Shown here one piece after another: positions 51,981 through 62,184 of a stretch of 64,000 nucleotides of DNA. The stretch's first letter is position 1; each line of letters opens with the position of its first letter. Source of the stretch: an uncultured bacterium (lineage in GTDB: Bacteria; Bacillota; Clostridia; Lachnospirales; Lachnospiraceae); contig CANPIC010000005.1 of assembly GCA_947574055.1 (NCBI GenBank), positions 1 to 64,000 on the forward strand. Reading direction: 5' to 3'. The notes below the pieces were generated by a model. It searched no databases, had not been told where the DNA came from, and saw only the letters and a program-made list of their open reading frames with translations. Both the position numbers and the translations under genes were made by a program.

Positions 51981-52909
51981 GCCTTCTCCCCTCCTTTACC
52001 AAACGCTTTGGGAAGCGTTACTTTCTCAATCAAAGGCACCAGAAGGTTTCCCAGTATAATGGCATAGGACACGCCCTCTGCCCCCGGTGCAAACAAGCGG
52101 AAAATCCCTGTCATAATGCCCAGGAAAATCCCGAATACATACTGTCCTTTTTTCGTAATGGGCCTCGTCACATAATCCGTAGCCATGAAAAAAGCCCCCA
52201 GCATTAGGCCGCCGCCCGCAAGCTGCGCAGAAAGATAGGCACTGTCAAAGCCCCTGCCGCCAAATAAAACAAGAAAGATCACAAAACTGACTATGTAGCT
52301 GCCCGGTATCCGCAGGTCAATGATATCTAACAGAATCAACAGACAGGCCCCCATCACCAGTGCCACCATGGAGGTCTCCCCGATCGTTCCGCCGGTATGT
52401 CCCACTATCATATCCATCACATTGACAGTCTCTCCTGCCTTCAGCGCTGTCAAAGGTGTGGCCCCCGTATAGGCATCGCAGTCAAAATTTGTCATAATGG
52501 ATGTAAATGAGATCAGCAGAAAACATCTGGCTCCCAGCGCAGGATTCATAAAATTCTGTCCCAGTCCGCCAAACAGCATTTTCACCACCAAAATGGCAAA
52601 CACACTGCCGACCACGCCGATCCAGAGCGGTGCCCCCGGCGGCAGATTCAGCGCCAGCAAGAGACCGGTGACAGTAGCCGACAGATCATAGACCGTCACC
52701 CTTTTTTTCATCAGCAGTTCATAAATATACTCCGTCAATACGGCAGACGCTACCGTCACCAATATGAGGAGCAGTGCATGCAATCCGAAATTATATACGC
52801 CAAAAAACGTGGCCGGAAGCAACGACAACACAACTGCGCCCATAATGCTTCCTGTCGTGGCCTTGGAACGAATATGCGGATTGGATGACACTTTCATCAG
52901 ATCGCTCAT
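51977..52909 (-). CDS. rnfD: Rnf complex subunit D
   Basis: SSNPHIRSKATTGSIM, YTGATPLTALK FMN motif; start ATG 52909 with aggaggaactata SD rather than the upstream ORF start. Confidence 0.95.
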   Translation of the reverse strand: MSDLMKVSSNPHIRSKATTGSIMGAVVLSLLPATFFGVYNFGLHALLLILVTVASAVLTEYIYELLMKKRVTVYDLSATVTGLLLALNLPPGAPLWIGVVGSVFAILVVKMLFGGLGQNFMNPALGARCFLLISFTSIMTNFDCDAYTGATPLTALKAGETVNVMDMIVGHTGGTIGETSMVALVMGACLLILLDIIDLRIPGSYIVSFVIFLVLFGGRGFDSAYLSAQLAGGGLMLGAFFMATDYVTRPITKKGQYVFGIFLGIMTGIFRLFAPGAEGVSYAIILGNLLVPLIEKVTLPKAFGKGGEKA

Positions 52910-52928
52910 TATAGTTCCTCCTAATATA

Positions 52929-53138
52929 GTTCCGCATCCGCCCTCCCAATGCCCCTTCTCTCGAACGTTTTCTGTCTGCTTCGCAGCCATAAATCGTTCC
53001 GGCACTGTACGGGCTTGATGCTGTTTTTATTTCTGTTCCGCATCCGCCCTCCCAATGCCCCTTCTCTCGAACGTTTTCTGTCTGCTTCGCAGCCATAAAT
53101 CGTTCCGGCACTGTACGGGCTTGATGCTGTTTTTATTT
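52929..53138. repeat. Two exact tandem 104-bp copies (106-bp period) between rnfC and rnfD
   Basis: 52929-53032 and 53035-53138 are identical (gttccgcatccgccctcccaatgcccc...gatgctgtttttattt). Confidence 0.97.
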
Positions 53139-53169
53139 GTAACATGTCAGCTTCTCTGCGCTGTTATAT

Positions 53170-54486
53170 TTATTTTTTCTTTTTAGCAAGCTGCATTTTG
53201 CGCATGGATTTTATTTCCTGGGTCAGGGGGCGCTTGGCCGGGCAGATATAGCTGCAGCAGCCACATTCACAGCACTCCATGCCATGATAAGCAAGGAATT
53301 TCTCTTCCTCGCCATGCTCCGCAAAATCGGCCAGTTTGCTGGGCAGCACCCGGCCGGGACATACTTCTACGCATCTTCCGCAGTTGATGCAGGGGCCCGG
53401 GGTGTATCTGGCCACCTCATCCCTTGTCATACACAGCAAGGCCGATGAAGTCTTGGTTGTAGGCACATCCAGTCCAAACAGGGCAAATCCCATCATCGGA
53501 CCACCGGATACTATTTTTTCCGGTTCTGTCTTAAAACCACCTGCCTCTTCGATCAGTTCATGATAATTGGTGCCGATCCTGACAATGAAATTACGCGGAT
53601 CAGCCACCGCATCCCCTGTCACTGTGACAATGCGATGCATAAGTGGCTTATTCTCCCGCACTGCCTGATTGATTGCCACGATCGTATCCACATTATCCAC
53701 GATACATCCCGCATCCGCCGGAAGCATGCTCGAATTGATCGCCCGCCCTGTAGTCGCATAAATCAGCTGCCGCTCGGCTCCCTGGGGATATTTGGTCTGC
53801 AGAGCCTTCACCTGAATATCCGGTTCGTCTTTCACCAGTTTCTTCAGCGCCTCAATGCAGTCCGGCTTGTTATCTTCCACGGCCAGAATCCCTTTCGCAC
53901 GGTCAAAGAGGCGCAGGATCACCTTCATACCCGCCACGATCTTCTCCGGCTCTTCGAGCATACGGCGATAATCCGATGTCAGATAGGGTTCACATTCCGC
54001 ACAATTGGCAATGACATATTCTATTTTTTCCGGTTCCTTTGGTGACAGCTTGACATGCGTGGGGAACCCGGCGCCGCCCATTCCCACTATGCCGGCCTCG
54101 CGGATCTTTCCCACAATCTCTTCTTTTGTCATTTCTTCCAGCTGCCTGCAGGGACCATAGTCCACCTCTTCATACAGACCATCATTTTCCACAACAATAC
54201 AGTTCACCATGTCACCTGTCACCACACGCCTGGGTTCGATCACTTTGACCGTCCCCGACACCGTGGCATAAATCGGCGCAGATACAAATCCGCCGGCCTC
54301 CGCGATCTTCTGCCCGGTCAGCACACGATCTCCCTTCGCCACAACAGGCACTGCCGGCGCACCGATATGCTGTGACATGGGATATACCAGGTCACCTTTC
54401 GGCAATATGGCTTTCATCGGTTTATCCTTGGACAGATCTTTTCCGTCATAGGGATGTATCCCGCCCGTAAATGTCAGTCTCGCCAT
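53170..54486 (-). CDS. rnfC: Rnf complex subunit C
   Basis: GGIHPYDGKDLSK, GIVGMGGAGFPTHVKL, CINCGRCVEVCPGRVLP. Confidence 0.96.
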   Translation of the reverse strand: MARLTFTGGIHPYDGKDLSKDKPMKAILPKGDLVYPMSQHIGAPAVPVVAKGDRVLTGQKIAEAGGFVSAPIYATVSGTVKVIEPRRVVTGDMVNCIVVENDGLYEEVDYGPCRQLEEMTKEEIVGKIREAGIVGMGGAGFPTHVKLSPKEPEKIEYVIANCAECEPYLTSDYRRMLEEPEKIVAGMKVILRLFDRAKGILAVEDNKPDCIEALKKLVKDEPDIQVKALQTKYPQGAERQLIYATTGRAINSSMLPADAGCIVDNVDTIVAINQAVRENKPLMHRIVTVTGDAVADPRNFIVRIGTNYHELIEEAGGFKTEPEKIVSGGPMMGFALFGLDVPTTKTSSALLCMTRDEVARYTPGPCINCGRCVEVCPGRVLPSKLADFAEHGEEEKFLAYHGMECCECGCCSYICPAKRPLTQEIKSMRKMQLAKKKK

Positions 54487-54667
54487 TTTTTACCCCTCTT
54501 TCTTTTTCTTTTGATAAAAAAACTCTTTTTACAATCATACTATTTTTTCTGCCAAAATACCACTATAATTTTCCACGGAACAATGTTATAATAAGGCAGT
54601 TAACAACAGTTCAGACAAGCAGTTATCCATTGATCTGATCCACTATTCTCAGGAGGTTACCGTTTGC

Positions 54668-55765
54668 ATGCGAACAATTCGTAGACAACTTGCAGATATC
54701 ACTCTCACCTATCCGCTGGACAGAGAGGTTCCACTGGAGAGGGCACTTTTCATGGATATCGAAACAACCGGCTTTACCGCCAAAAATTCCGTTCTCTATC
54801 TGATTGGCTGCGCCTTTCAGGAAGAGGGACAATGGTATACCATCCAGTGGCTGGCCACTTCCTACGAAGAAGAGGTGGAAGTGATCCGGGCCTTTTTTAC
54901 TTTTGCCCGTGGCCGCTTTACCCATCTGATCCACTTCAACGGAAACAATTTTGATCTGCCTTTTATTCTGCAAAAATGTGCCCAGCATGAACTGCCCTTT
55001 GATTTTTCCGGGTTTTCCGGTATCGATATTTACAAGCGGGTGGCACCTTTCAGGAAATTTTTAAATCTGCCGAACTGTAAACAAAAGACGCTGGAACAGT
55101 TTCTTGGCATCCACCGGGAAGATCCCTATGACGGTGGCCAACTGATCAGCATCTTCCATGAATTTGTCAGGCAACAGACCGGCTATGCCTATAACGCCAT
55201 TCTCAGCCATAATTATGAAGACCTGGCAGGCATGTTTCATATCCTGCCTGTCCTTGCCTATGGTGATATCTTTTCCGAACAGACGAAAGCAAAGAAAGTA
55301 CAGGCCAACTATTACAAAGACGCGGAAGGCAACAGGCGGCAGGAACTTCTTATAAAACTCAGTTTTCCCGTGCCGCTTCCAAAAGAAATATCCCGTTCTG
55401 AAAATGACTGTTATTTTACTGCAAGAGAAGGAAGCGGGACTATACGCGTCCCTCTCTATGAAGAGGAAATGAAATATTTCTATTCCAATTACAAAGACTA
55501 TTACTATCTTCCTATTGAAGATGTGGCCATTCACAAATCCATTGCCTCATTTGTGGACAAGGAACACCGTGCCCAGGCAAAAGCACATAACTGCTATACA
55601 AGAAAGGCTTCTTCTTATCTGCCGCAGTGGGATGTCCTTTTTGAACCTTTTTTCAAACGCGCGTACAACGATTCTGCACTGTTTTTTGAAATCACGGATC
55701 CGTTCAAAAAAGACCGCAAAGCCTTCCAGACTTATGCACTTCATATTCTGAAAATGATGCAGTAA
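54668..55765 (+). CDS. RNase H-like exonuclease-domain protein (YprB-type)
   Basis: FMDIETTGFTAKNSVLYLIGCAF, LIHFNGNNFDLPFI, HNYEDLAGMFHIL. Confidence 0.85.
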   Translation: MRTIRRQLADITLTYPLDREVPLERALFMDIETTGFTAKNSVLYLIGCAFQEEGQWYTIQWLATSYEEEVEVIRAFFTFARGRFTHLIHFNGNNFDLPFILQKCAQHELPFDFSGFSGIDIYKRVAPFRKFLNLPNCKQKTLEQFLGIHREDPYDGGQLISIFHEFVRQQTGYAYNAILSHNYEDLAGMFHILPVLAYGDIFSEQTKAKKVQANYYKDAEGNRRQELLIKLSFPVPLPKEISRSENDCYFTAREGSGTIRVPLYEEEMKYFYSNYKDYYYLPIEDVAIHKSIASFVDKEHRAQAKAHNCYTRKASSYLPQWDVLFEPFFKRAYNDSALFFEITDPFKKDRKAFQTYALHILKMMQ

Positions 55766-55806
55766 AAAAAGGCTGTCACACAATAACCGGTGTGACAACC
55801 TTTTTT
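55764..55806. terminator. Bidirectional terminator between YprB-like and cheR genes
   Basis: aaaaaaaggctgtcacac / gtgtgacaacctttttt. Confidence 0.88.
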
Positions 55807-55812
55807 CTTACC

Positions 55813-56646
55813 TTACATTTTTTCATAAAAGAAGGAATTCTTTCTTTCCAGTCCGATTTCCTTATAATTCATAATCTGTTCTGTACTACCGATAAAAAGG
55901 ATGCCTCCCTTGGCAAGGCTCTGCTGAAATTTAACAAATACCGCATCCTTCGCTTCTTCCGTAAAATAGATCAATACATTCCTGCATACGATCATATGAT
56001 AATTGGTCGGATATGTATCCTTCAGAAGGTTATGTTCCTTAAATTCCACCCTTGATTTAATCTCATCGGATATCTGATAGGAAAGACCTACTTTCGTAAA
56101 ATACTTCTTTTTCAGATCCGGTGGTACACTGGCTATACTTTTCTCCGAATATAACCCCACCTTCGCTTTGGCAATCACCTGTTTATCCAGATCAGTGGCA
56201 AATATCTTGATCTGATTCAAAGGCAGATGCCTGGAAAGTGCCATCACAAGAGAATATGGCTCGTCTCCTGTCGAACAGGCTGCGCTCCATATTTTCAGAT
56301 TTTTTCCGAACTTGCGAATCAGTTCCGGAATCATCCCCTTATCCATCACATCCCACTGAGAAGGATTCCGGTAAAATTCCGAAACATTAATCGTAAGATA
56401 ATTGACAAACTCCTCAAACATCGTCTGATCTGTTTTCAGACTCTTCACATAATTATCATATCCCACAATGTGGTGCTTTGAAATCAGCGTATCAATACGC
56501 CGCTTCATCTGCTTTTCTTTGTACGCATTCAGATCAATCTTGGTCAGATCAAAAACCGCTTTTTTCAAATATTCATAATCGTATGCCACGGCGCGCTCCT
56601 TGAAAACATGATTTTTATACGGATCTGATGCCCCACTGAGGAGCAT
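55813..56646 (-). CDS. cheR: CheR-type chemotaxis protein methyltransferase
   Basis: FRNPSQWDVMDKGMIPEL, IWSAACSTGDEPYSLVMAL, MIVCRNVLIYF; a GTG at about 56589 is an alternative start. Confidence 0.9.
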   Translation of the reverse strand: MLLSGASDPYKNHVFKERAVAYDYEYLKKAVFDLTKIDLNAYKEKQMKRRIDTLISKHHIVGYDNYVKSLKTDQTMFEEFVNYLTINVSEFYRNPSQWDVMDKGMIPELIRKFGKNLKIWSAACSTGDEPYSLVMALSRHLPLNQIKIFATDLDKQVIAKAKVGLYSEKSIASVPPDLKKKYFTKVGLSYQISDEIKSRVEFKEHNLLKDTYPTNYHMIVCRNVLIYFTEEAKDAVFVKFQQSLAKGGILFIGSTEQIMNYKEIGLERKNSFFYEKM

Positions 56647-56699
56647 CCTGCTCCCGCGGCAGCGTACCCATTCCTCCAGCTGCCGCTGCGGGATTCTGA

Positions 56700-57842
56700 C
56701 TATTCAGCAGCATCCTCCTGAGCGATCACTGCATCAATATCAACCGAAACAACATCCTCATCTTCTTCTGCCTTCGCTTCCTTCTGCTCCGAAGCCATCA
56801 GCGCTTTGATACTCAGGCTGATCTTTCTGCTCTCTTCGTTGAAGTCCACAACCTTGGCTGTAATACTCTGACCGATCTTCAGCACATCAGACGGCTTTTC
56901 CACATGCTCTCTGGAAATCTGGGATACATGAAGCAGGGCATCCACACCGGTCTCAAGTTCCACGAAAGCGCCAAAATCAGTCATTCTTGCCACTCTGCCT
57001 GTCACAACATTGCCGGCAGCATACTTGGAAGCGGCATCTTTCCACGGATTGGCATCCGCAAACTTCAGGCTGAGGGCAATCTTGGTACCGGAAATCTCCT
57101 TGATCAGCGCCTTCACTTCATCGCCCACTTTAAATACTTTTCTGGGATTTTCCACCCGGCCCCAGGACATCTCGGAAATGTGCAGCAGTCCGTCCACACC
57201 GCCCAGATCAATAAACACACCAAAATCAGTTACATTCTTTACGGTACCCGTTACCGTATCGCCTTCCTGAATACGGGCAAACAATTCTTTCTGCAGTTCT
57301 GCCTTTCTGGCAAGAATCAGCTGCTTGCGATCACCGATATATCTCCTTCTTCTGGGATTGTATTCACTGATCACAAACTCAATATCCTGACCCGCATATT
57401 TGGTCAGATCCTTCTCATACGTATCAGATACCAGGCTGGCAGGGATAAAGATTCTGACTTCTTCCACAACCACGCTCAGACCACCGTCCAGTACCTGTGC
57501 GACTTTAGCCGTTAATACCTCTTTGTTATTGTATGCTTCTTCAATACGTTTGTTTCCACGATCAGCCGCAAGGCGCTTGTACGTCAGAAGAACCTGTCCT
57601 TCACCATCATTTACCTTGAATACCTTAACTTCCATCGTGTCGCCCACATGCAGTACCGTGGTCAAATCAACGTTAGGTTCATTTGTATATTCGTTTCTGG
57701 TAAGGATTCCGTCGGATTTATAACCGATATTGAGTATGGCCTCATCCGGCTTCACATCAATGATCGTACCCTCGACTACCTCCCCTGAACGGATTGTTTT
57801 AAATGATTCATTTAACATTTGTTCAAAAGTTAAATCTGACAT
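56700..57842 (-). CDS. rpsA: 30S ribosomal protein S1 (four S1 domains)
   Basis: Repeated S1 motifs (GTVKNVTDFGVFIDLGGVDGLLHISEMSWGRV, GRVARMTDFGAFVELETGVDALLHVSQIS). Confidence 0.94.
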   Translation of the reverse strand: MSDLTFEQMLNESFKTIRSGEVVEGTIIDVKPDEAILNIGYKSDGILTRNEYTNEPNVDLTTVLHVGDTMEVKVFKVNDGEGQVLLTYKRLAADRGNKRIEEAYNNKEVLTAKVAQVLDGGLSVVVEEVRIFIPASLVSDTYEKDLTKYAGQDIEFVISEYNPRRRRYIGDRKQLILARKAELQKELFARIQEGDTVTGTVKNVTDFGVFIDLGGVDGLLHISEMSWGRVENPRKVFKVGDEVKALIKEISGTKIALSLKFADANPWKDAASKYAAGNVVTGRVARMTDFGAFVELETGVDALLHVSQISREHVEKPSDVLKIGQSITAKVVDFNEESRKISLSIKALMASEQKEAKAEEDEDVVSVDIDAVIAQEDAAE

Positions 57843-58668
57843 AATTTTGAACCTCCTCAATAATATAATTCGGGGTCGATGCCCCTGCTGTAATACCTAC
57901 TCGAAAAACAGAATCAGGGAAGTCTAATTGCAAGTCATCCAGTGTCTGTATAAAACAGGTATACTCACATTCCTTCCTGCATATTTCATACAGCTTTCTT
58001 GTATTGGAACTGTGAGTTCCGCCTATTACTATCATAGCATCAACTTGAGAAGCAATCAACTTTGCTTCCGCCTGTCTCTCCTCAGTTGCGTTGCAGATGG
58101 TATTCGCAACACTAACATTGTAACCTTTTTTTTGAATAATTTCAACTAATTCTTGAAATTTATTGTAGTTAAATGTCGTCTGGGACACAAGGCAGATGTC
58201 CCGCCCCTCGGAAACATGCAGATTTTCAGCCTCTTTCGCCGACTCGATCACCACTGCCGGTGTCTCAGACCAGCCCATGATGCCTTCCACTTCGGGATGC
58301 CCCGGATTGCCGATGATAACGATCTGCTTTCCTGCCCGGCTTTCTTTTTCCACAATGTTATGGATTCGTTTCACAAAAGGACAGGTGGCGTCCACACATC
58401 CGAGGCCTCTCTCTTCAATCCTGCAGCACACCACCTTGGACACACCATGCGAGCGGATGATGACAGTGCCCTCTTGCAGGCTGTCAAGTTCCTCTTCTTC
58501 CAGTACCCTGACACCCTTTTTTTCCAGATCTCTGACCACCTCTTCATTGTGGATAATCGGGCCGTACGTAAAAATCTGCCCGCCGCCTGCCACCTGTTCA
58601 TACACGGTATCCACTGCCCTTTTTACCCCAAAGCAAAAGCCTGCACTCTTTGCCAGTATCACTTCCAT
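57823..58668 (-). CDS. ispH: 4-hydroxy-3-methylbut-2-enyl diphosphate reductase
   Basis: AKSAGFCFGVKRAVDTVYE, IRSHGVSKVV, VDATCPFVKRIH, GITAGASTPNYIIEEV. Confidence 0.97.
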   Translation of the reverse strand: MEVILAKSAGFCFGVKRAVDTVYEQVAGGGQIFTYGPIIHNEEVVRDLEKKGVRVLEEEELDSLQEGTVIIRSHGVSKVVCCRIEERGLGCVDATCPFVKRIHNIVEKESRAGKQIVIIGNPGHPEVEGIMGWSETPAVVIESAKEAENLHVSEGRDICLVSQTTFNYNKFQELVEIIQKKGYNVSVANTICNATEERQAEAKLIASQVDAMIVIGGTHSSNTRKLYEICRKECEYTCFIQTLDDLQLDFPDSVFRVGITAGASTPNYIIEEVQNYVRFNF

Positions 58669-59321
58669 GTACACAAACCAATGACCGCATCCACGACATC
58701 GTCAATACTCATATTGGAAGAATCAATCAGTACTGCATCCTCTGCCTGGCGCAGTGGTGAAATCTCTCTTGTCATATCCTGGCGATCCCTTTCTTCGATA
58801 TCCTTCTCTATTTCGGAAAGGTCACATACCTCTCCCCTGGCCAGCAGTTCTTCATACCTTCTGCGCGCCCGTACGCCGACACCGGCCGTCAGGTAAACCT
58901 TGACTGCCGCATCCGGCAGGACACAGGTGCCGATATCCCGGCCGTCCATCACCACATCTTCTCTGGCTGCCAGTGCCTGCTGGAGTCTGACCAGTTTCTT
59001 ACGCACCTGCGGATTGGCAGAACTGCCCGATGCCATATGACTCACCTCTTCGGTGCGGATCAGCCCGTTTACGTTTTCTCCGTTCAGTAACACAACCTGC
59101 TCGCCGTTTTCATAACAGATGGTGATATCCGCCTCTTCGCATTTGGCACTGATCTTCTCCGTTTCCTGGGGGCCGATCCCCTGACGCAGCAGAAACAGCG
59201 CCATGGCGCGGTACATGGCACCCGTGTCCACATAAATGACTTTCCGTTTTTGCGCTATTTTTTTCGCTATGGTACTTTTTCCCGCTCCCGCAGGGCCGTC
59301 TATCGCGATGTTGTGATTCAT
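58659..59321 (-). CDS. cmk: Cytidylate kinase
   Basis: IAIDGPAGAGKSTIAKKIA, YVDTGAMYRAMALFLL, VMDGRDIGTCVLPDA; start trimmed to ATG 59321. Confidence 0.96.
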   Translation of the reverse strand: MNHNIAIDGPAGAGKSTIAKKIAQKRKVIYVDTGAMYRAMALFLLRQGIGPQETEKISAKCEEADITICYENGEQVVLLNGENVNGLIRTEEVSHMASGSSANPQVRKKLVRLQQALAAREDVVMDGRDIGTCVLPDAAVKVYLTAGVGVRARRRYEELLARGEVCDLSEIEKDIEERDRQDMTREISPLRQAEDAVLIDSSNMSIDDVVDAVIGLCTWK

Positions 59322-59416
59322 ATTACGCCTCCTGTATCTCTTTTCCTCTGATCCTATTCTCAGCTGCCGGCCAGCACATTCTGCAACTGCCGGCCGGCAG
59401 AATCGTTCTCTGCTGT

Positions 59417-60652
59417 TTATACGCTCCCAAGAGCCGCGTGTTCTCCTGCCAGATACCCCGTAGACCACGCAATCTGCAGGTTAAATCCGCCGGTCAGCGC
59501 ATCCACATCCAGTACTTCCCCGGCAAAATACAGGCCGGGCATCTTCAAAGATTCCATCGTGGAAGGATTGACCTCCTTTACATGTACACCGCCTCTTGTG
59601 ATCACTGCCTCTCCATAATCCCCGGTTCCCGAGACATGCATCCGCCAGTTTTTGATCAGAAAGCCAAACTGTCTTCTTTCCTCTTTGGTAATCTCATTGA
59701 CCGGCTTCCCCGGTTCTATCCCCGACAGACGTATCATCACCGGGATCAGCCTTGCCGGGAACAGGCCGTCCAGCACATTTTTAAACTGTTTGTTCTGGTG
59801 TTCGGAAAAATCCCGCAGCAACCGTTTATCAAGCTGCTGGGCCGTCAGTGCCGGCTTCAGATCCAGCTTCAGCACACAATCGTCCGCTTCCATATAGCTG
59901 CTGGCACTGAGTATCAGCGGCCCGCTCACCCCGTAATGGGTAAACAACATCTCCCCGAACCCTTTGTACAGCATTTTTTTCTCTCCTGCCGCATATAAAA
60001 ATGCTTCCACATTTTTCAGGGACAGCCCCTGCAGACCCTGTATCCAGTCTTCCCGGATCGCCAGTGGCACAAGCGACGGTACTGTCTCTATAATCCGGTG
60101 CCCAGCTTTTTCCGCCATGGCATATCCGTCCCCGGTGGAACCGGTAGAAGGATAGGAGAGCCCTCCCGTTGCCACGATAACCGCGTCTCCACGAACCCGT
60201 TCTCCATTTTTCAGAATAACTCCTGCCACACGGCCATCCCGCTGCCAGATATCCGCCACTTCCGTATGCAGCCGCAGTACAACGCCGTCAGCCCGCATCT
60301 GCCGCTCCAATCCCCGGATGATATCTGACGAGTGATCCGATATGGGAAATACCCGGTTCCCCCGCTCGACTTTGAGGGGACAGCCCAGTTTCTCAAAAAA
60401 ATCCCTTACCATATCATTGGAGAATCCATATATGGCACTGTATAAAAACCTCGGATTGCGCACAATATGATCAAACAAATCCTGCGTATCGCAGGCATTG
60501 GTCAGATTACATCGTCCCTTTCCGGTAATAAACAGCTTTTTCCCCGCTTTTTCATTTTTTTCCAGCACAAGCACCTGTGCCCCACACTGCGCCGCCCGAC
60601 AGGCAGCCATCATACCTGCAGCCCCTGCGCCGATTATAATTACGTTTCCCAT
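59417..60652 (-). CDS. HI0933/BaiN-family NAD(P)/FAD-dependent oxidoreductase
   Basis: IIGAGAAGMMAACRAAQCGAQVLVLEKNEKAGKKLFITGKGRCNLTN. Confidence 0.94.
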   Translation of the reverse strand: MGNVIIIGAGAAGMMAACRAAQCGAQVLVLEKNEKAGKKLFITGKGRCNLTNACDTQDLFDHIVRNPRFLYSAIYGFSNDMVRDFFEKLGCPLKVERGNRVFPISDHSSDIIRGLERQMRADGVVLRLHTEVADIWQRDGRVAGVILKNGERVRGDAVIVATGGLSYPSTGSTGDGYAMAEKAGHRIIETVPSLVPLAIREDWIQGLQGLSLKNVEAFLYAAGEKKMLYKGFGEMLFTHYGVSGPLILSASSYMEADDCVLKLDLKPALTAQQLDKRLLRDFSEHQNKQFKNVLDGLFPARLIPVMIRLSGIEPGKPVNEITKEERRQFGFLIKNWRMHVSGTGDYGEAVITRGGVHVKEVNPSTMESLKMPGLYFAGEVLDVDALTGGFNLQIAWSTGYLAGEHAALGSV

Positions 60653-60696
60653 CTTCCGTCACTTTCTCATATACAGGCTTTCCCCTGCGGCAAAAC

Positions 60697-61593
60697 TTAT
60701 ATCGGCTCGTCCCCGATAAAATTAATCTCGTCATTCATATTGACCTGATACGTATTCCAGGCATCCTCCAGCAGCAAAAGCCCCTGTTTGACTTCCTCAG
60801 GCCGTTTCATACAAAGCGCCACCACCAGCGCATTGATCAGGCTCAGGGGTGCCACCAGGGAATCCACGATGGATACCATATCACTCCTGGCCAGCAGATT
60901 GCAGGAAGAATACAGGTTCATGGGCGAATGAATACTGTCTGTCACGGCGATCACCCGCGCATTTCTGTCATTGGCAAATTCCATTGTCTTTAAGGTACGC
61001 ATGGAATAGCGCGGAAAACTGATCCCGATCAGCGCATCTTTTTCCCCAATCCGGATCATCTGTTCGAATATTTCACTGATACTCGTGGTGCGGATCTGAC
61101 GCACATTGCCCCGTATCATATGCAGGTAAAAACTCAGAAAATCCGCCAGCGGCTCACTGCTGCGGATACCGACCACATAGACTGTCTCTGCCTCCAGGAT
61201 GATATCCACCGCCGTTTCAAAAGCCCCCGGGTCCACATGTTCGAGTGTATCCTGTATCTTTTCCATATCGGCTGTAAGGACAGCGCGCAAGATCTCGGAC
61301 TGCGTGCTTGTGCCATACTTCACATGCATCTTCTGCACTGTGTTGAGCTTGTCCCGCACCCATGCCTCCAGTGCCTTCTGAAATTCCGGATACCCTTCAT
61401 ACCCCAGCCCCGCGGCAAACCGGACGACCGTGGACTCACTGATTCCCAGATGCTCCCCCAGCCGCGCCGCCGTCATAAACACTGCCTGATCATAGTGCTC
61501 CCTGATAAAATCCGCAATCTTTTTCCGGTTTTTACTCATGGAAGGATAAGATTCATGGATCCGTGTGATCACATCCGCTTCCCTTTGTCCCAT
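60697..61593 (-). CDS. MurR/RpiR family transcriptional regulator
   Basis: N-terminal HTH (LGEHLGISESTVVRFAAGLGYEGYPEFQKAL) and SIS domain (VYVVGIRSSEPLADFLSFYL). Confidence 0.93.
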   Translation of the reverse strand: MGQREADVITRIHESYPSMSKNRKKIADFIREHYDQAVFMTAARLGEHLGISESTVVRFAAGLGYEGYPEFQKALEAWVRDKLNTVQKMHVKYGTSTQSEILRAVLTADMEKIQDTLEHVDPGAFETAVDIILEAETVYVVGIRSSEPLADFLSFYLHMIRGNVRQIRTTSISEIFEQMIRIGEKDALIGISFPRYSMRTLKTMEFANDRNARVIAVTDSIHSPMNLYSSCNLLARSDMVSIVDSLVAPLSLINALVVALCMKRPEEVKQGLLLLEDAWNTYQVNMNDEINFIGDEPI

Positions 61594-61595
61594 AG

Positions 61596-62150
61596 TTACA
61601 TCGCTTTCGTATATGACTGATAAATACTCTGCAGCAGCTCCCTTGTCTGCTCCTGCGTCAGGTCAAAATCGCCTGTCAGCGACATGCAGGCACAACCATG
61701 GATAAAAATCCATATTTTCATAAATAGTTCGCCGGGACTGCGCACGCCTGCCGCTTTTGCCCGGGATACCTCTCTGCCTACATTTCCTTTCGTCCCGCTG
61801 AGCAGTTCATACATCCCCTTCCCTCCGGGAAAACCGGAGAGGAACAAAAGCCGGAAGACATGCTTTTCTTCCGCCGCGAAATGAATATATGCCATTCCCA
61901 GGTCAAGAAAAGGTGTCTCACTCTTCTTCGGACTCCCTTCGCAAAACTCCTCAAAAAACTCTGCCGCTCTCTGATAGACGTCCTCGGTAAGCCGATCCAT
62001 ATTTTCATACAGCCGGAAGATGGGCTGTGTAGAGCAGCCTGTCTTTGCCGCAAGTTTCCTTGCCGTAACCTGTTCAAATCCCTCTTCCCGCAGCAGCGCA
62101 AAGGCATTGTCAAGGATCATACTTTTCGTAACACTCGCTTTTCTCGACAT
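61596..62150 (-). CDS. TetR/AcrR family transcriptional regulator
   Basis: DNAFALLREEGFEQVTARKLAAKTGCSTQPIFRLYENMDRL; start trimmed to ATG 62150. Confidence 0.88.
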   Translation of the reverse strand: MSRKASVTKSMILDNAFALLREEGFEQVTARKLAAKTGCSTQPIFRLYENMDRLTEDVYQRAAEFFEEFCEGSPKKSETPFLDLGMAYIHFAAEEKHVFRLLFLSGFPGGKGMYELLSGTKGNVGREVSRAKAAGVRSPGELFMKIWIFIHGCACMSLTGDFDLTQEQTRELLQSIYQSYTKAM

Positions 62151-62184
62151 TTCCCTCTCCTTCCCCCATCTGTATCTATTTGTG

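Noticed and set aside
52791-53145. Small ORFs (106 aa and 74 aa) across the rnfC-rnfD spacer
   Set aside because: Produced by the tandem 104-bp repeat in shifted frames; no convincing SD
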